27,823 nt of DNA from a virus, in the IMG/VR virus record IMGVR_UViG_3300023242_000181, positions 1 through 27,823 of that record; one strand, given 5' to 3'. This document shows, one piece after another, positions 14,375-21,115 of this stretch (within the stretch, counting starts at the first letter, position 1; each line of letters opens with the position of its first letter). The notes under the pieces were generated by a model. The model was given only the letters and a program-made list of their open reading frames with translations, was not told the DNA's origin and ran no database searches. Both the position numbers and the translations under genes were made by a program.

Positions 14375-14547
14375 TGTTAATTAAGATAAGCTTAACAGCT
14401 GAGGCTGATAGAGACAGCACACCAGTGGACTACCTAGACCCTGAGACATTAGAGAATAGGGTTAAGGAAGAGATAGCAGCTGCTCTAAACAGCATGGACA
14501 TTGTAGATATTGAATGGCATTTTGTTGACGTGGAGAATGATTTATAA
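14374..14547 (+). CDS. Small hypothetical protein (57 aa)
   Basis: ATG 14374 shares its A with the previous stop and has a strong AGGAGGT eight bases upstream. The 57-residue acidic product (MLIKISLTAEAD...WHFVDVENDL) has a beta-alpha-beta look. No family is recognised. Confidence 0.5.
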   Translation: MLIKISLTAEADRDSTPVDYLDPETLENRVKEEIAAALNSMDIVDIEWHFVDVENDL

Positions 14548-14559
14548 ACCACACATATT

Positions 14560-14940
14560 ATGTTTAGAGATAGAGTTTATAACAGTGGGCAGTGGACAGC
14601 AGCACGGTTTAAAAGCTTTGTGGTGTCTGCTATACGCGCCGCCAGTAGACGTTGGCCTCCTAAGTATGAAGCGTTGAAAGAAGCTTTCACATCGAGGAAG
14701 ACTAACAAAAAAACTGGTAAGATGGCTATGCACTATAGGTGTGCTACTTGCACTGAACAGTTTGTAGCTAATGATGTACAGGTAGATCATATTGAACCAG
14801 CTGTAGACCCCATAAAAGGGTGGCAAGGATTTGATGTGTTTATTGATAGAATGTTTTGTGAGAAGGAAGGCTTTCAAGTTTTATGTAAGCCGTGCCACAA
14901 GACAAAAACAACAGAAGAGAGAAAGGCTAGAAAGAAATGA
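14560..14940 (+). CDS. HNH endonuclease
   Basis: 126 residues, basic. C-x2-C (YRCATCTEQF) and C-x2-CH (VLCKPCHKTKTTEE) zinc ligands bracket the HNH core, VDHIEPAVDP (His of the metal site). This resembles small phage HNH/endonuclease VII-like nucleases involved in packaging, recombination or branched-DNA resolution. It has weak translation signals and an ATGA overlap with the next gene. Whether it is a homing enzyme is uncertain; position in the replication block favours a housekeeping role. Confidence 0.8.
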   Translation: MFRDRVYNSGQWTAARFKSFVVSAIRAASRRWPPKYEALKEAFTSRKTNKKTGKMAMHYRCATCTEQFVANDVQVDHIEPAVDPIKGWQGFDVFIDRMFCEKEGFQVLCKPCHKTKTTEERKARKK

Positions 14941-15461
14941 ACGGTGTTAAATATGATAGTGGTAAGCCAGACTACACACTGCTGCCTCTTGATGCTTTAG
15001 AGCAGGTGGTAGAGGTGTTGACGTTTGGTGCAGCCAAGTATGATCGAGATAATTGGAAGAAGGTGGACAACTTGCACCAACGCTACTCTGCGGCTGCTAT
15101 GCGACATATAGTGGCGTACATGAAGCAGGAGGATATTGATGAAGAGAGTGGTCACAATCACTTAGCACATGCTATATGTTGCCTGATGTTTATGTTGCAG
15201 GATGATGTGGATAATAACAATATTGATGATGATATATATTCGCAACAAGAATATCACGAGGATAAGCCTGTCGTATTCTTTACAGGTGAGGCAGCGTTTC
15301 ATGGGACAACAGCAATAATACATGATGCAATTAATCATACTAAGCTGGGTAGTCAACCTACAATTTACACCAGCAAAGTGTTGTCAGGAAATCTAAATAG
15401 ATTTGAAACAGTTAACACAATCTATCAGAAGATTAGTAATGAAGAAGATTTGGAGTGGTAA
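14937..15461 (+). CDS. dATP/dGTP diphosphohydrolase-like protein (DUF5664)
   Basis: 174 residues. The first 90 match the phage dATP/dGTP diphosphohydrolase N-terminal family (PF18909, DUF5664): KYDSGKPDYTLLPLDALE, VLTFGAAKYDRDNW, AAAMRHIVAYMKQEDIDEES and HNHLAHAICCLMFML. The helix pattern with Glu/Asp/His residues agrees with an all-alpha NTP pyrophosphatase fold. The C-terminal 80 residues are an acidic extension without recognised motif. Likely role is dNTP pool balancing next to ThyX. Start is in ATGA overlap with the HNH gene. Confidence 0.7.
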   Translation: MNGVKYDSGKPDYTLLPLDALEQVVEVLTFGAAKYDRDNWKKVDNLHQRYSAAAMRHIVAYMKQEDIDEESGHNHLAHAICCLMFMLQDDVDNNNIDDDIYSQQEYHEDKPVVFFTGEAAFHGTTAIIHDAINHTKLGSQPTIYTSKVLSGNLNRFETVNTIYQKISNEEDLEW

Positions 15462-15462
15462 T

Positions 15463-16095
15463 ATGAGTAGTAAAGTAAGCTTAGTATGGGCAACACCAGA
15501 CGCTGAACGTCTCATTGCCTATATGGCCCGTGTGAGTAACCCAGCCAATCAAGATAATCCTAACAGTGAGAAGCTGTTGCAATATCTTATTAGGGAGAAG
15601 CACTGGTCTCCGTTTGAGATGGTTAACGTGTGTATGGAGATCGAGACAACCAGAGACATTGCCCGTCAGATGTTACGCCACCGCAGCTTCAGCTTTCAGG
15701 AGTTCAGTCAACGTTATGCAGTGGCTAATGACTACGCTCTGTCAGAGGTGCGGTTGCAAGATGATAAGAACAGGCAGAACTCGCTACCAACTGAGGACAG
15801 GGAACTACAGCGGTGGTGGGATGAGGTGCAACGCACTTTAGTAGCGCAGGTTAGAAGCGTCTATGGTGCTGCGCTTAACAATGGCATAGCTAAAGAGGTT
15901 GCTCGTAAGCTACTACCTGAAGGATTGACAATGAGTCGGATGTATATGAATGGTACATTGCGTAGCTGGATGCATTATGTAGACATCCGTTGTGATGTAG
16001 CTACACAGAAAGAGCACCGAGATGTGGCAGACAAATGTAAGGCTGTGCTAACTCAAAAGTTTCCATCATTGTTTAAAGGAGACAGTAATGTCTAA
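15463..16095 (+). CDS. thyX: Flavin-dependent thymidylate synthase ThyX
   Basis: 210 residues from ATG 15463, with GGAG upstream; an in-frame ATG at 15403 overlaps the preceding gene. The signature RHRx7S is exact (Arg72-His73-Arg74, Ser82), and KHWSPFEM and REVARKLLPEGL-type segments are present (here KEVARKLLPEGL). ThyX converts dUMP to dTMP with methylenetetrahydrofolate, FAD and NADPH. Phage ThyX supplies thymidylate during DNA synthesis and fits with the RNR genes that follow. Confidence 0.92.
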   Translation: MSSKVSLVWATPDAERLIAYMARVSNPANQDNPNSEKLLQYLIREKHWSPFEMVNVCMEIETTRDIARQMLRHRSFSFQEFSQRYAVANDYALSEVRLQDDKNRQNSLPTEDRELQRWWDEVQRTLVAQVRSVYGAALNNGIAKEVARKLLPEGLTMSRMYMNGTLRSWMHYVDIRCDVATQKEHRDVADKCKAVLTQKFPSLFKGDSNV

Positions 16096-16234
16096 GCAGT
16101 TTTATGTAGAATGTATCGACAGTGATACCAACGAAACAACAGAGAACATAATGTTCTTCTCTGATACGGAAGAGTTTGCTGCTAATGTTGTGGTAGAATT
16201 TATGTCCCAATGTTTTAACAAAGAAGAAGACTGA
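16088..16234 (+). CDS. Small acidic protein (48 aa)
   Basis: ATG 16088 overlaps the ThyX stop by eight bases and has a strong AAAGGAGA six or so bases upstream. The 48-residue product (MSKQFYVECIDSD...FNKEED) is acidic with no transmembrane segment. Not recognised. Its stop overlaps the next start (TGATG). Confidence 0.5.
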   Translation: MSKQFYVECIDSDTNETTENIMFFSDTEEFAANVVVEFMSQCFNKEED

Positions 16235-16389
16235 TGTTTATTTTAAATCGAGAAGCGCTAAAGACAGTGGAGGATGTGGCAGATGTGTTAGAGTTGTTAG
16301 GAGTTGTCATAATGAATGACCACCCACTAGCAGAAACGCATAAGCGGCTGTTGCTGGAATATGTACCACCACCAGAAGAAGAATCCTGA
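16234..16389 (+). CDS. Small acidic protein (51 aa)
   Basis: ATG 16234 shares its A with the previous stop. The 51-residue helical product (MFILNREALKTVEDV...VPPPEEES) ends in a Pro/Glu-rich tail. No own ribosome binding site, so it depends on translational coupling. A strong terminator follows within 25 bases. Confidence 0.45.
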   Translation: MFILNREALKTVEDVADVLELLGVVIMNDHPLAETHKRLLLEYVPPPEEES

Positions 16390-16410
16390 TATAACTATCT
16401 CTCCCTCTGT

Positions 16411-16434
16411 GGCAACTTCGGTTGCCTTTTCTTT
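16411..16434 (+). terminator. Rho-independent terminator
   Basis: GGCAAC (16411-16416), tetraloop TTCG, GTTGCC (16421-16426) and TTTTCTTT. The UUCG tetraloop and U tract are textbook. It ends the replication operon before nrdA. Confidence 0.9.
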
Positions 16435-16454
16435 CCCTTAAACATAATACAATA

Positions 16455-18221
16455 ATGAAAATTGATTACACACTAGATAGTTTGTTTGATTCTTTAGGAC
16501 TACAACGTCTTAAAGAAAGCTATATGATGGACAATGAGACCAGCCCCCAAGAAAGGTTTGCCTATGTATCGGAGAAGTTTTCAAGTAACCCTGAGCATGC
16601 TCAAAGACTTTATGACTATAGCAGTCAGCATTGGCTCAGTTACAGTACTCCTATTCTTTCTTATGGTCGTAGTAAGCGTGGACTTCCTATTAGCTGTTTT
16701 CTTAACTATATGGATGATAGTGCAGAGGGCTTGGTTGAAAATCTATCGGAGACGAACTGGCTAAGCATGCTTGGTGGTGGTGTTGGTGTGCATGTAGGTA
16801 TACGTAACAGTGATGACAAGAGTGTAGGTGTTATGCCACACTTGAAAATCTATGACAGTAGCAGCTTGGCCTATCGTCAAGGGCGCACAAGACGTGGGAG
16901 CTATGCAGCTTTCTTAGACATTAGCCACCCTGACATCATTCAATTCATTGAGATGCGTAAGCCAACAGGTGATCAAAACCTACGCACATTAAACCTGCAT
17001 CATGGTGTTAACATCACTGATAAGTTTATGAACCTTATTGAAGCATGTATGAAGGATGGTGATGTTGATGATACATGGGAACTAATTAACCCCTCTAATA
17101 GTGAAGTGGTGGATACCATCTCAGCTAAATATCTGTGGCAGAAGCTGTTAGAGTTGCGTATGCAGACAGGTGAACCTTATTTTGTCTTTATCGATGAAGC
17201 TAACCGACAGCTACCACAGCACTTGAAAGACAAAGGACTATCTATCAATGGTAGTAATTTGTGTACGGAAATTTTTCTTCCCACAAGTAAAGAACGTACA
17301 GCTGTGTGTTGTCTGTCTTCATTAAACTTGGAATACTACGACAACTGGAAGAACCATCCACAGTTTATTAAGGATGTGTTAGAGATGTTGGACAATGTGT
17401 TGGAAGTGTTTATCAAGGATGCACCAGCTGGTGTCATTGACAGAGCTACACATTCAGCCATGATGGAGCGTAGTGTAGGCTTAGGAGCACTTGGCTTTCA
17501 TGCATACCTACAGAAGAACACAATTCCTATGGAAGGTGTAATGGCTAAGATTATTAACAATGAAATATTCAAGCATATTAAAACACATGCTGATAAAGCG
17601 AATTCAGAACTGGCTACAGAACGTGGTAGTTGCCCTGATGCACTTTCTTCTGGGCTTCATAAGCGTTTTAGTCATACAATGGCTATTGCACCTAATGCAA
17701 GCAGTAGTTTAATTATGGGTAATACTAGTCCTTCTATTGAGCCTTACCGCGCTAACGTATTTAGACAAGACACTTTGAGTGGAGCACATGTATATAAGAA
17801 CAGATTTCTACAGGATGAACTACAACGCCTTGGCATGGACGATGATGACACTTGGGCATCAATCATTGCCAATGATGGTAGTGTGCAGCACCTATCTATT
17901 AACGATACATTGAAGGCTTCGTTTAAGACAGCTATGGAGATTGACCAGCGTTGGTTGGTAGAGCTAGCTGGTGATAGACAGAAATATATTGATCAAGGTC
18001 AAAGCTTAAATCTGTTCTTTCCACCTGACACATCCATCAAGTATTTACATACCATTCACTTCTCGGCATGGAAGAATGGACTCAAGAGTTTGTACTACCT
18101 GCGTAGTGATAAAGTGCGTAAGGCTGATAAGGTTGGTGCCGCTGTAGAGCGCAGAGCTATTGAAGATAATATTGATTTATCTTCTGTAGTTAACGGTGAT
18201 AGTTGTTTAGCCTGCGAATGA
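16455..18221 (+). CDS. nrdA: Class I ribonucleotide reductase large subunit
   Basis: 588 residues from ATG 16455; an upstream TTG-like frame start at 16422 would lie in the terminator stem. Redox pair: Cys81 (LPISCFLNY) and Cys285 (AVCCLSSLNL). Active-site N268-x-C270-x-E272 (NLCTEIF). C-terminal tyrosine pair is seen in SLYYLRSDK, and a CxxC tail (Cys584, Cys587) ends the protein. There is no N-terminal ATP-cone, so overall allosteric control by dATP is probably absent, as in many phage RNRs. It reduces ribonucleotides to deoxyribonucleotides with NrdB. No obvious Shine-Dalgarno is visible. Confidence 0.93.
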   Translation: MKIDYTLDSLFDSLGLQRLKESYMMDNETSPQERFAYVSEKFSSNPEHAQRLYDYSSQHWLSYSTPILSYGRSKRGLPISCFLNYMDDSAEGLVENLSETNWLSMLGGGVGVHVGIRNSDDKSVGVMPHLKIYDSSSLAYRQGRTRRGSYAAFLDISHPDIIQFIEMRKPTGDQNLRTLNLHHGVNITDKFMNLIEACMKDGDVDDTWELINPSNSEVVDTISAKYLWQKLLELRMQTGEPYFVFIDEANRQLPQHLKDKGLSINGSNLCTEIFLPTSKERTAVCCLSSLNLEYYDNWKNHPQFIKDVLEMLDNVLEVFIKDAPAGVIDRATHSAMMERSVGLGALGFHAYLQKNTIPMEGVMAKIINNEIFKHIKTHADKANSELATERGSCPDALSSGLHKRFSHTMAIAPNASSSLIMGNTSPSIEPYRANVFRQDTLSGAHVYKNRFLQDELQRLGMDDDDTWASIIANDGSVQHLSINDTLKASFKTAMEIDQRWLVELAGDRQKYIDQGQSLNLFFPPDTSIKYLHTIHFSAWKNGLKSLYYLRSDKVRKADKVGAAVERRAIEDNIDLSSVVNGDSCLACE

Positions 18222-18291
18222 ACTACGATAGAATTTAACAGGGTATAAAAGTATAACGAAATGCGAAGGTTAGTAAGACTATCTTTGGTAC

Positions 18292-18311
18292 GGTGGTTAG
18301 AAATAATCACC
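18292..18311 (+). other. GAAA-capped hairpin between nrdA and nrdB
   Basis: GGTGGTTA (18292-18299) pairs with TAATCACC (18304-18311), with one G-U pair, around GAAA. No T run follows, so this is not a normal terminator. The 143-base nrdA-nrdB spacer otherwise has no ORF. It may be a processing or mRNA-stability element setting subunit ratio. Confidence 0.45.
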
Positions 18312-18364
18312 TGCCTTCACATCATTGCCAACACATGGCGACATTGGTAACAAAGGAATAACTA

Positions 18365-19318
18365 ATGAAAAAAGATTTAACACAAGAGCGTAGTAGCTTC
18401 AAGCCATTTACTTACCCTTGGGCGTATGACGCTTGGTTACAGCATGAGCAGAGTCACTGGCTACATAGCGAAGTGTCTATGGGTGAGGATGTCAAAGACT
18501 ACCAAAAGAAACTAAATAAAAAAGAGCGTGAATTTCTATCAAAGATATTGCGCTTCTTTGTGCAGGGTGACTTAGACATTGGTGATGGTTACTACACCCA
18601 TTACATCCCTACGTTTAAGCAGCCTGAGGTAAGGATGATGATGAGTGGGTTTGCTGGACGTGAGGCGTTACATGTAGCAGCATATGCTCACCTCATTGAA
18701 ACACTTGGCCTACCTGAATCAACCTACAACGAGTTTCTAGAGTACGGGGAAATGGTGGATAAGCATGAGTATATACAAGGCTTAGACGACAAGCCTATGG
18801 CTGAAAAGATTGCTACCATCTCTGCCTTTGGTGAAGGCATGCAACTGTTCTCAAGCTTTGTTATGTTGTTAAACTTTGCACGTAACGGTAAGTTAAAAGG
18901 GCTGGGTCAGATTATCGCTTGGAGTCAGACAGATGAGTCTATGCATGCAGACGGTATGATTAAAGTGTACCGTGAATGGGTTAGACAGAATCCTAAAGAG
19001 TCTAGCTCGGATGCTATTAAAGAGATAGCTAAGAAGATGGTAGATCTTGAGGATGCTTTCATTGACCTAGCTTTTAACATGTGTACATTTGATGGGCTGA
19101 CAGCAGAGGACGTTAAACTATACATTCGTTACATTGCCGATAGACGTTTAATTTCTATGGGTATGAAGGGAATCTATAAGATTAAAAAGAATCCATTGCC
19201 GTGGGTAGACGGTATGCTGGGTGTTACCCACACTAGTTTCTTTGAGCAGAAGGTGACCGACTACAGCAAGGGGGCTACTAAAGGAGACTGGGCTGATGTA
19301 TGGGGAAAAGCTGCTTAA
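18365..19318 (+). CDS. nrdB: Class I ribonucleotide reductase small subunit
   Basis: 317 residues. Ligand spacing matches E. coli NrdB: Asp69 (QGDLD), Glu100 and His103 (GREALH), Glu157 (FGEGMQ), Glu191 and His194 (DESMHADG). Tyr107 falls exactly at the Tyr122-equivalent position (E-x2-H-x3-Y), so the subunit should carry a tyrosyl radical at its di-metal centre. AAGGA gives a good binding site before ATG 18365. It pairs with NrdA upstream and is followed by a terminator. It is shorter than E. coli NrdB, common in phages. Confidence 0.94.
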   Translation: MKKDLTQERSSFKPFTYPWAYDAWLQHEQSHWLHSEVSMGEDVKDYQKKLNKKEREFLSKILRFFVQGDLDIGDGYYTHYIPTFKQPEVRMMMSGFAGREALHVAAYAHLIETLGLPESTYNEFLEYGEMVDKHEYIQGLDDKPMAEKIATISAFGEGMQLFSSFVMLLNFARNGKLKGLGQIIAWSQTDESMHADGMIKVYREWVRQNPKESSSDAIKEIAKKMVDLEDAFIDLAFNMCTFDGLTAEDVKLYIRYIADRRLISMGMKGIYKIKKNPLPWVDGMLGVTHTSFFEQKVTDYSKGATKGDWADVWGKAA

Positions 19319-19331
19319 GTAGGCTATAATG

Positions 19332-19370
19332 AAAGCGTATGTGTTGTAATGATATATACGCTTTTTCTTT
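19332..19370 (+). terminator. Rho-independent terminator after nrdB
   Basis: AAAGCGTAT (19332-19340) pairs with ATACGCTTT (19356-19364), followed by TTCTTT. The loop is about 15 bases. Confidence 0.8.
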
Positions 19371-19390
19371 AACTAACAATCAGGAAACTA

Positions 19391-20149
19391 ATGGCTACTC
19401 GTAATAAGCGACAATCAGTTGATACAGCAGCAACAGAGACAGCTGCCTCTCCACAGCAACAACGTCTTAAAATTAAACTAAATGACATCTCCTTGGTCAA
19501 GCCTAAGACAGCTAAGCAAAAAGAGTTCTTTGATCAGTACCAACAAGGCAGCTACTTCGGTGCTCTGTCAGGTGTTGCAGGTACAGGCAAGACATACATT
19601 GCTTTTTATAAAGCTCTACAGGAAGTGATGGATAATACCAACCCTTATAAGAAGCTGGTAATTATTCGTAGCTCAGTTCAAAGTAGAGAGATGGGACACT
19701 TGCCCGGTGATGCTGATGAAAAGATGGGAATGTTTACAGAGCCTTATAAACAAATTGCTGCTGATCTGTTTAAACGTAAGGACGCATGGGATAGGTTGGT
19801 AGAACAAAACTATGTTGAGTTTCTATCTACATCATTCATTCGAGGCACAACATTTAACAATGCCATTGTGTTGTTAGATGAGAGCCAAAACTGTACCATG
19901 CATGAGCTAGATACAATCATCACTCGCATTGGTCATACATCTAAATTCTTTTTATGTGGTGACTACAGGCAGGTTGATTTGAAGAAGAAAGATGATAAGA
20001 GTGGATTGTTAGATTTCTTATTTATTCTTCGTAGCATGAAAGAGTTTATTGAGATTGAGTTTGGCATTGAAGATATTGTACGTAGTAGCTTAGTAAAGAA
20101 TTACATCATTGCCAAGACACGCTGGGAAGATAATAAGGAGAATAAATAA
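19391..20149 (+). CDS. phoH: PhoH-like ATPase
   Basis: 252 residues. Walker A GVAGTGKT at 61-68, Walker B IVLLDESQ (Asp163, Glu164), and FLCGDYRQVD further on: this is the PhoH P-loop NTPase core. An N-terminal Gln/Ala/Thr-rich extension of about 30 residues precedes it. PhoH homologues are very common in marine phages; their role (RNA helicase or phosphate-starvation linked) is unresolved. AGGAAA gives the binding site; the stop overlaps the next start (TAATG). Confidence 0.9.
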   Translation: MATRNKRQSVDTAATETAASPQQQRLKIKLNDISLVKPKTAKQKEFFDQYQQGSYFGALSGVAGTGKTYIAFYKALQEVMDNTNPYKKLVIIRSSVQSREMGHLPGDADEKMGMFTEPYKQIAADLFKRKDAWDRLVEQNYVEFLSTSFIRGTTFNNAIVLLDESQNCTMHELDTIITRIGHTSKFFLCGDYRQVDLKKKDDKSGLLDFLFILRSMKEFIEIEFGIEDIVRSSLVKNYIIAKTRWEDNKENK

Positions 20150-20334
20150 TGTCTATTAGTTTTGGTTTACGACAAGGTATTGGTCTTGATATTGAGTATA
20201 GTAATAGCGTCTATCACGTTGTTGATACAGGAGATGATGAGGAAGAAATGATGGCCTTCGAAGGTGTGATTATCAAACTACCATTCTGTTACTTTTACTA
20301 CGGGGACTTCTATACATTGGAGGATGTTCACTAA
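20149..20334 (+). CDS. Small hypothetical protein (61 aa)
   Basis: 61 residues, acidic middle (DTGDDEEEMMAF) and aromatic end (YFYYGDFYTLEDVH). The start and stop share bases with both neighbours (TAATG), so it is translated as part of the phoH operon. No family recognised. Confidence 0.5.
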   Translation: MSISFGLRQGIGLDIEYSNSVYHVVDTGDDEEEMMAFEGVIIKLPFCYFYYGDFYTLEDVH

Positions 20335-20831
20335 TGGTAGAAGTTATTATCACAGGAGAGATGCTGCTAGAGGCCAGAGACAAAGCAGCAGAGATGGGAC
20401 AGCTACGTAACTCCATCATCAGAGGAGCTGGTAATATAGCAGGCTTCTTAGGTGAAGCTATAGCACAGAAGGTGATGGGTGGTACACTAGCTAACACATA
20501 TGAATACGATTTAGTAATGGAGGATGGCGCCACTGTAGATGTTAAGACTAAGCAGACTTCTGTGAAGCCTCTTGAAACCTATGAGTGTTCTATTGCTGCG
20601 CTCAATGATACTCAAGAGTGTGACTTCTATGCCTTTGTTAGGGTGAAGAATGATTTCACTGTTGGGTGGTATTTAGGCGTGTATAATAAACACCAGTATA
20701 TTAAGGACAGTGTGTATATGAAGAAGGGTGACAAAGACCATAGTAACGGTTATGTGGTAAAATCAGATTGTCATAACCTAGCAATTTCACAACTTAAGGA
20801 AGACATTAATGCAGCCAAAGAGACAACATAA
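20334..20831 (+). CDS. PD-(D/E)XK-like nuclease
   Basis: 165 residues. FLGEAIAQKVMGG (a Glu near 40) is followed by YDLVMEDGATVDVKTK, giving the E...D...D-x-K arrangement of restriction-endonuclease-like folds; Asp and Lys of DVK fit the catalytic core. The remaining half is beta-rich (DFYAFVRVKNDFTVGWYLGVY). Phages use such enzymes for DNA degradation, junction resolution or end processing. The exact role here is unknown. Start overlaps the preceding stop (TAATG). Confidence 0.6.
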   Translation: MVEVIITGEMLLEARDKAAEMGQLRNSIIRGAGNIAGFLGEAIAQKVMGGTLANTYEYDLVMEDGATVDVKTKQTSVKPLETYECSIAALNDTQECDFYAFVRVKNDFTVGWYLGVYNKHQYIKDSVYMKKGDKDHSNGYVVKSDCHNLAISQLKEDINAAKETT

Positions 20832-21003
20832 TGGGGAACGCTCAGCACCTTTGAAGATTCAATATGGTCAAGGTGCTTATGCTTTTAGTAGAGGATGGTT
20901 GAGGAATCAATATGATCCTGATACCATTCAAGGTAAAGAATGGCAGAGAGGTTTTGATGCTGCGTTCTTTGATAACCAAGACAGACTACTTCAGCGTCCT
21001 TAG
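20809..21003 (+). CDS. RMF-like small protein (64 aa), 3' end in tRNA
   Basis: 64 residues, basic. The segment YDPDTIQGKEWQRGFDAAFF resembles the C-terminal half of the ribosome modulation factor family (W-x2-G-x2-x-A), and similar short proteins occur in marine phages; assignment is tentative. It overlaps the nuclease gene by 23 bases. The last three codons and stop TAG (20994-21003) lie in the acceptor/D region of the following tRNA, so the protein end is read through tRNA DNA. This may be a scar of gene insertion or tight packing. Confidence 0.55.
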   Translation: MQPKRQHNGERSAPLKIQYGQGAYAFSRGWLRNQYDPDTIQGKEWQRGFDAAFFDNQDRLLQRP

Positions 21004-21069
21004 CTCAGTGGATAGAGCAATGGTCTTCTACACCATTGGTCGGGAGTTCGAATCTCTCAGGACGCACCA
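20994..21069 (+). tRNA. tRNA-Arg (anticodon TCT)
   Basis: Full cloverleaf: acceptor GCGTCCT (20994-21000) with AGGACGC (21059-21065); D stem GCTC/GAGC; anticodon stem ATGGT/ACCAT with loop CTTCTAC (21025-21031), anticodon TCT at 21027-21029; T arm GGGAG-TTCGAAT-CTCTC (21042-21058). Discriminator A and encoded CCA follow. It reads AGA (and AGG by wobble). Its 5' end overlaps the upstream gene by ten bases. Confidence 0.96.
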
Positions 21070-21075
21070 ATAAAG

Positions 21076-21115
21076 AAAGCCAGCATTGTTATAAAACATT
21101 GCTGGCTTTTTCTTA
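21076..21115. terminator. Bidirectional terminator between opposed gene blocks
   Basis: AAAGCCAGCA (21076-21085) pairs with TGCTGGCTTT (21100-21109), with T run downstream on the forward strand and A-rich DNA upstream that gives a T run on the reverse strand. It lies between the tRNA and the stop codon of the reverse-strand gene. Confidence 0.88.

Noticed and set aside
16422-16454. Upstream extension of nrdA to 16422
   Set aside because: Those bases form the 3' stem and T run of the terminator; ATG 16455 begins the family-like N terminus.
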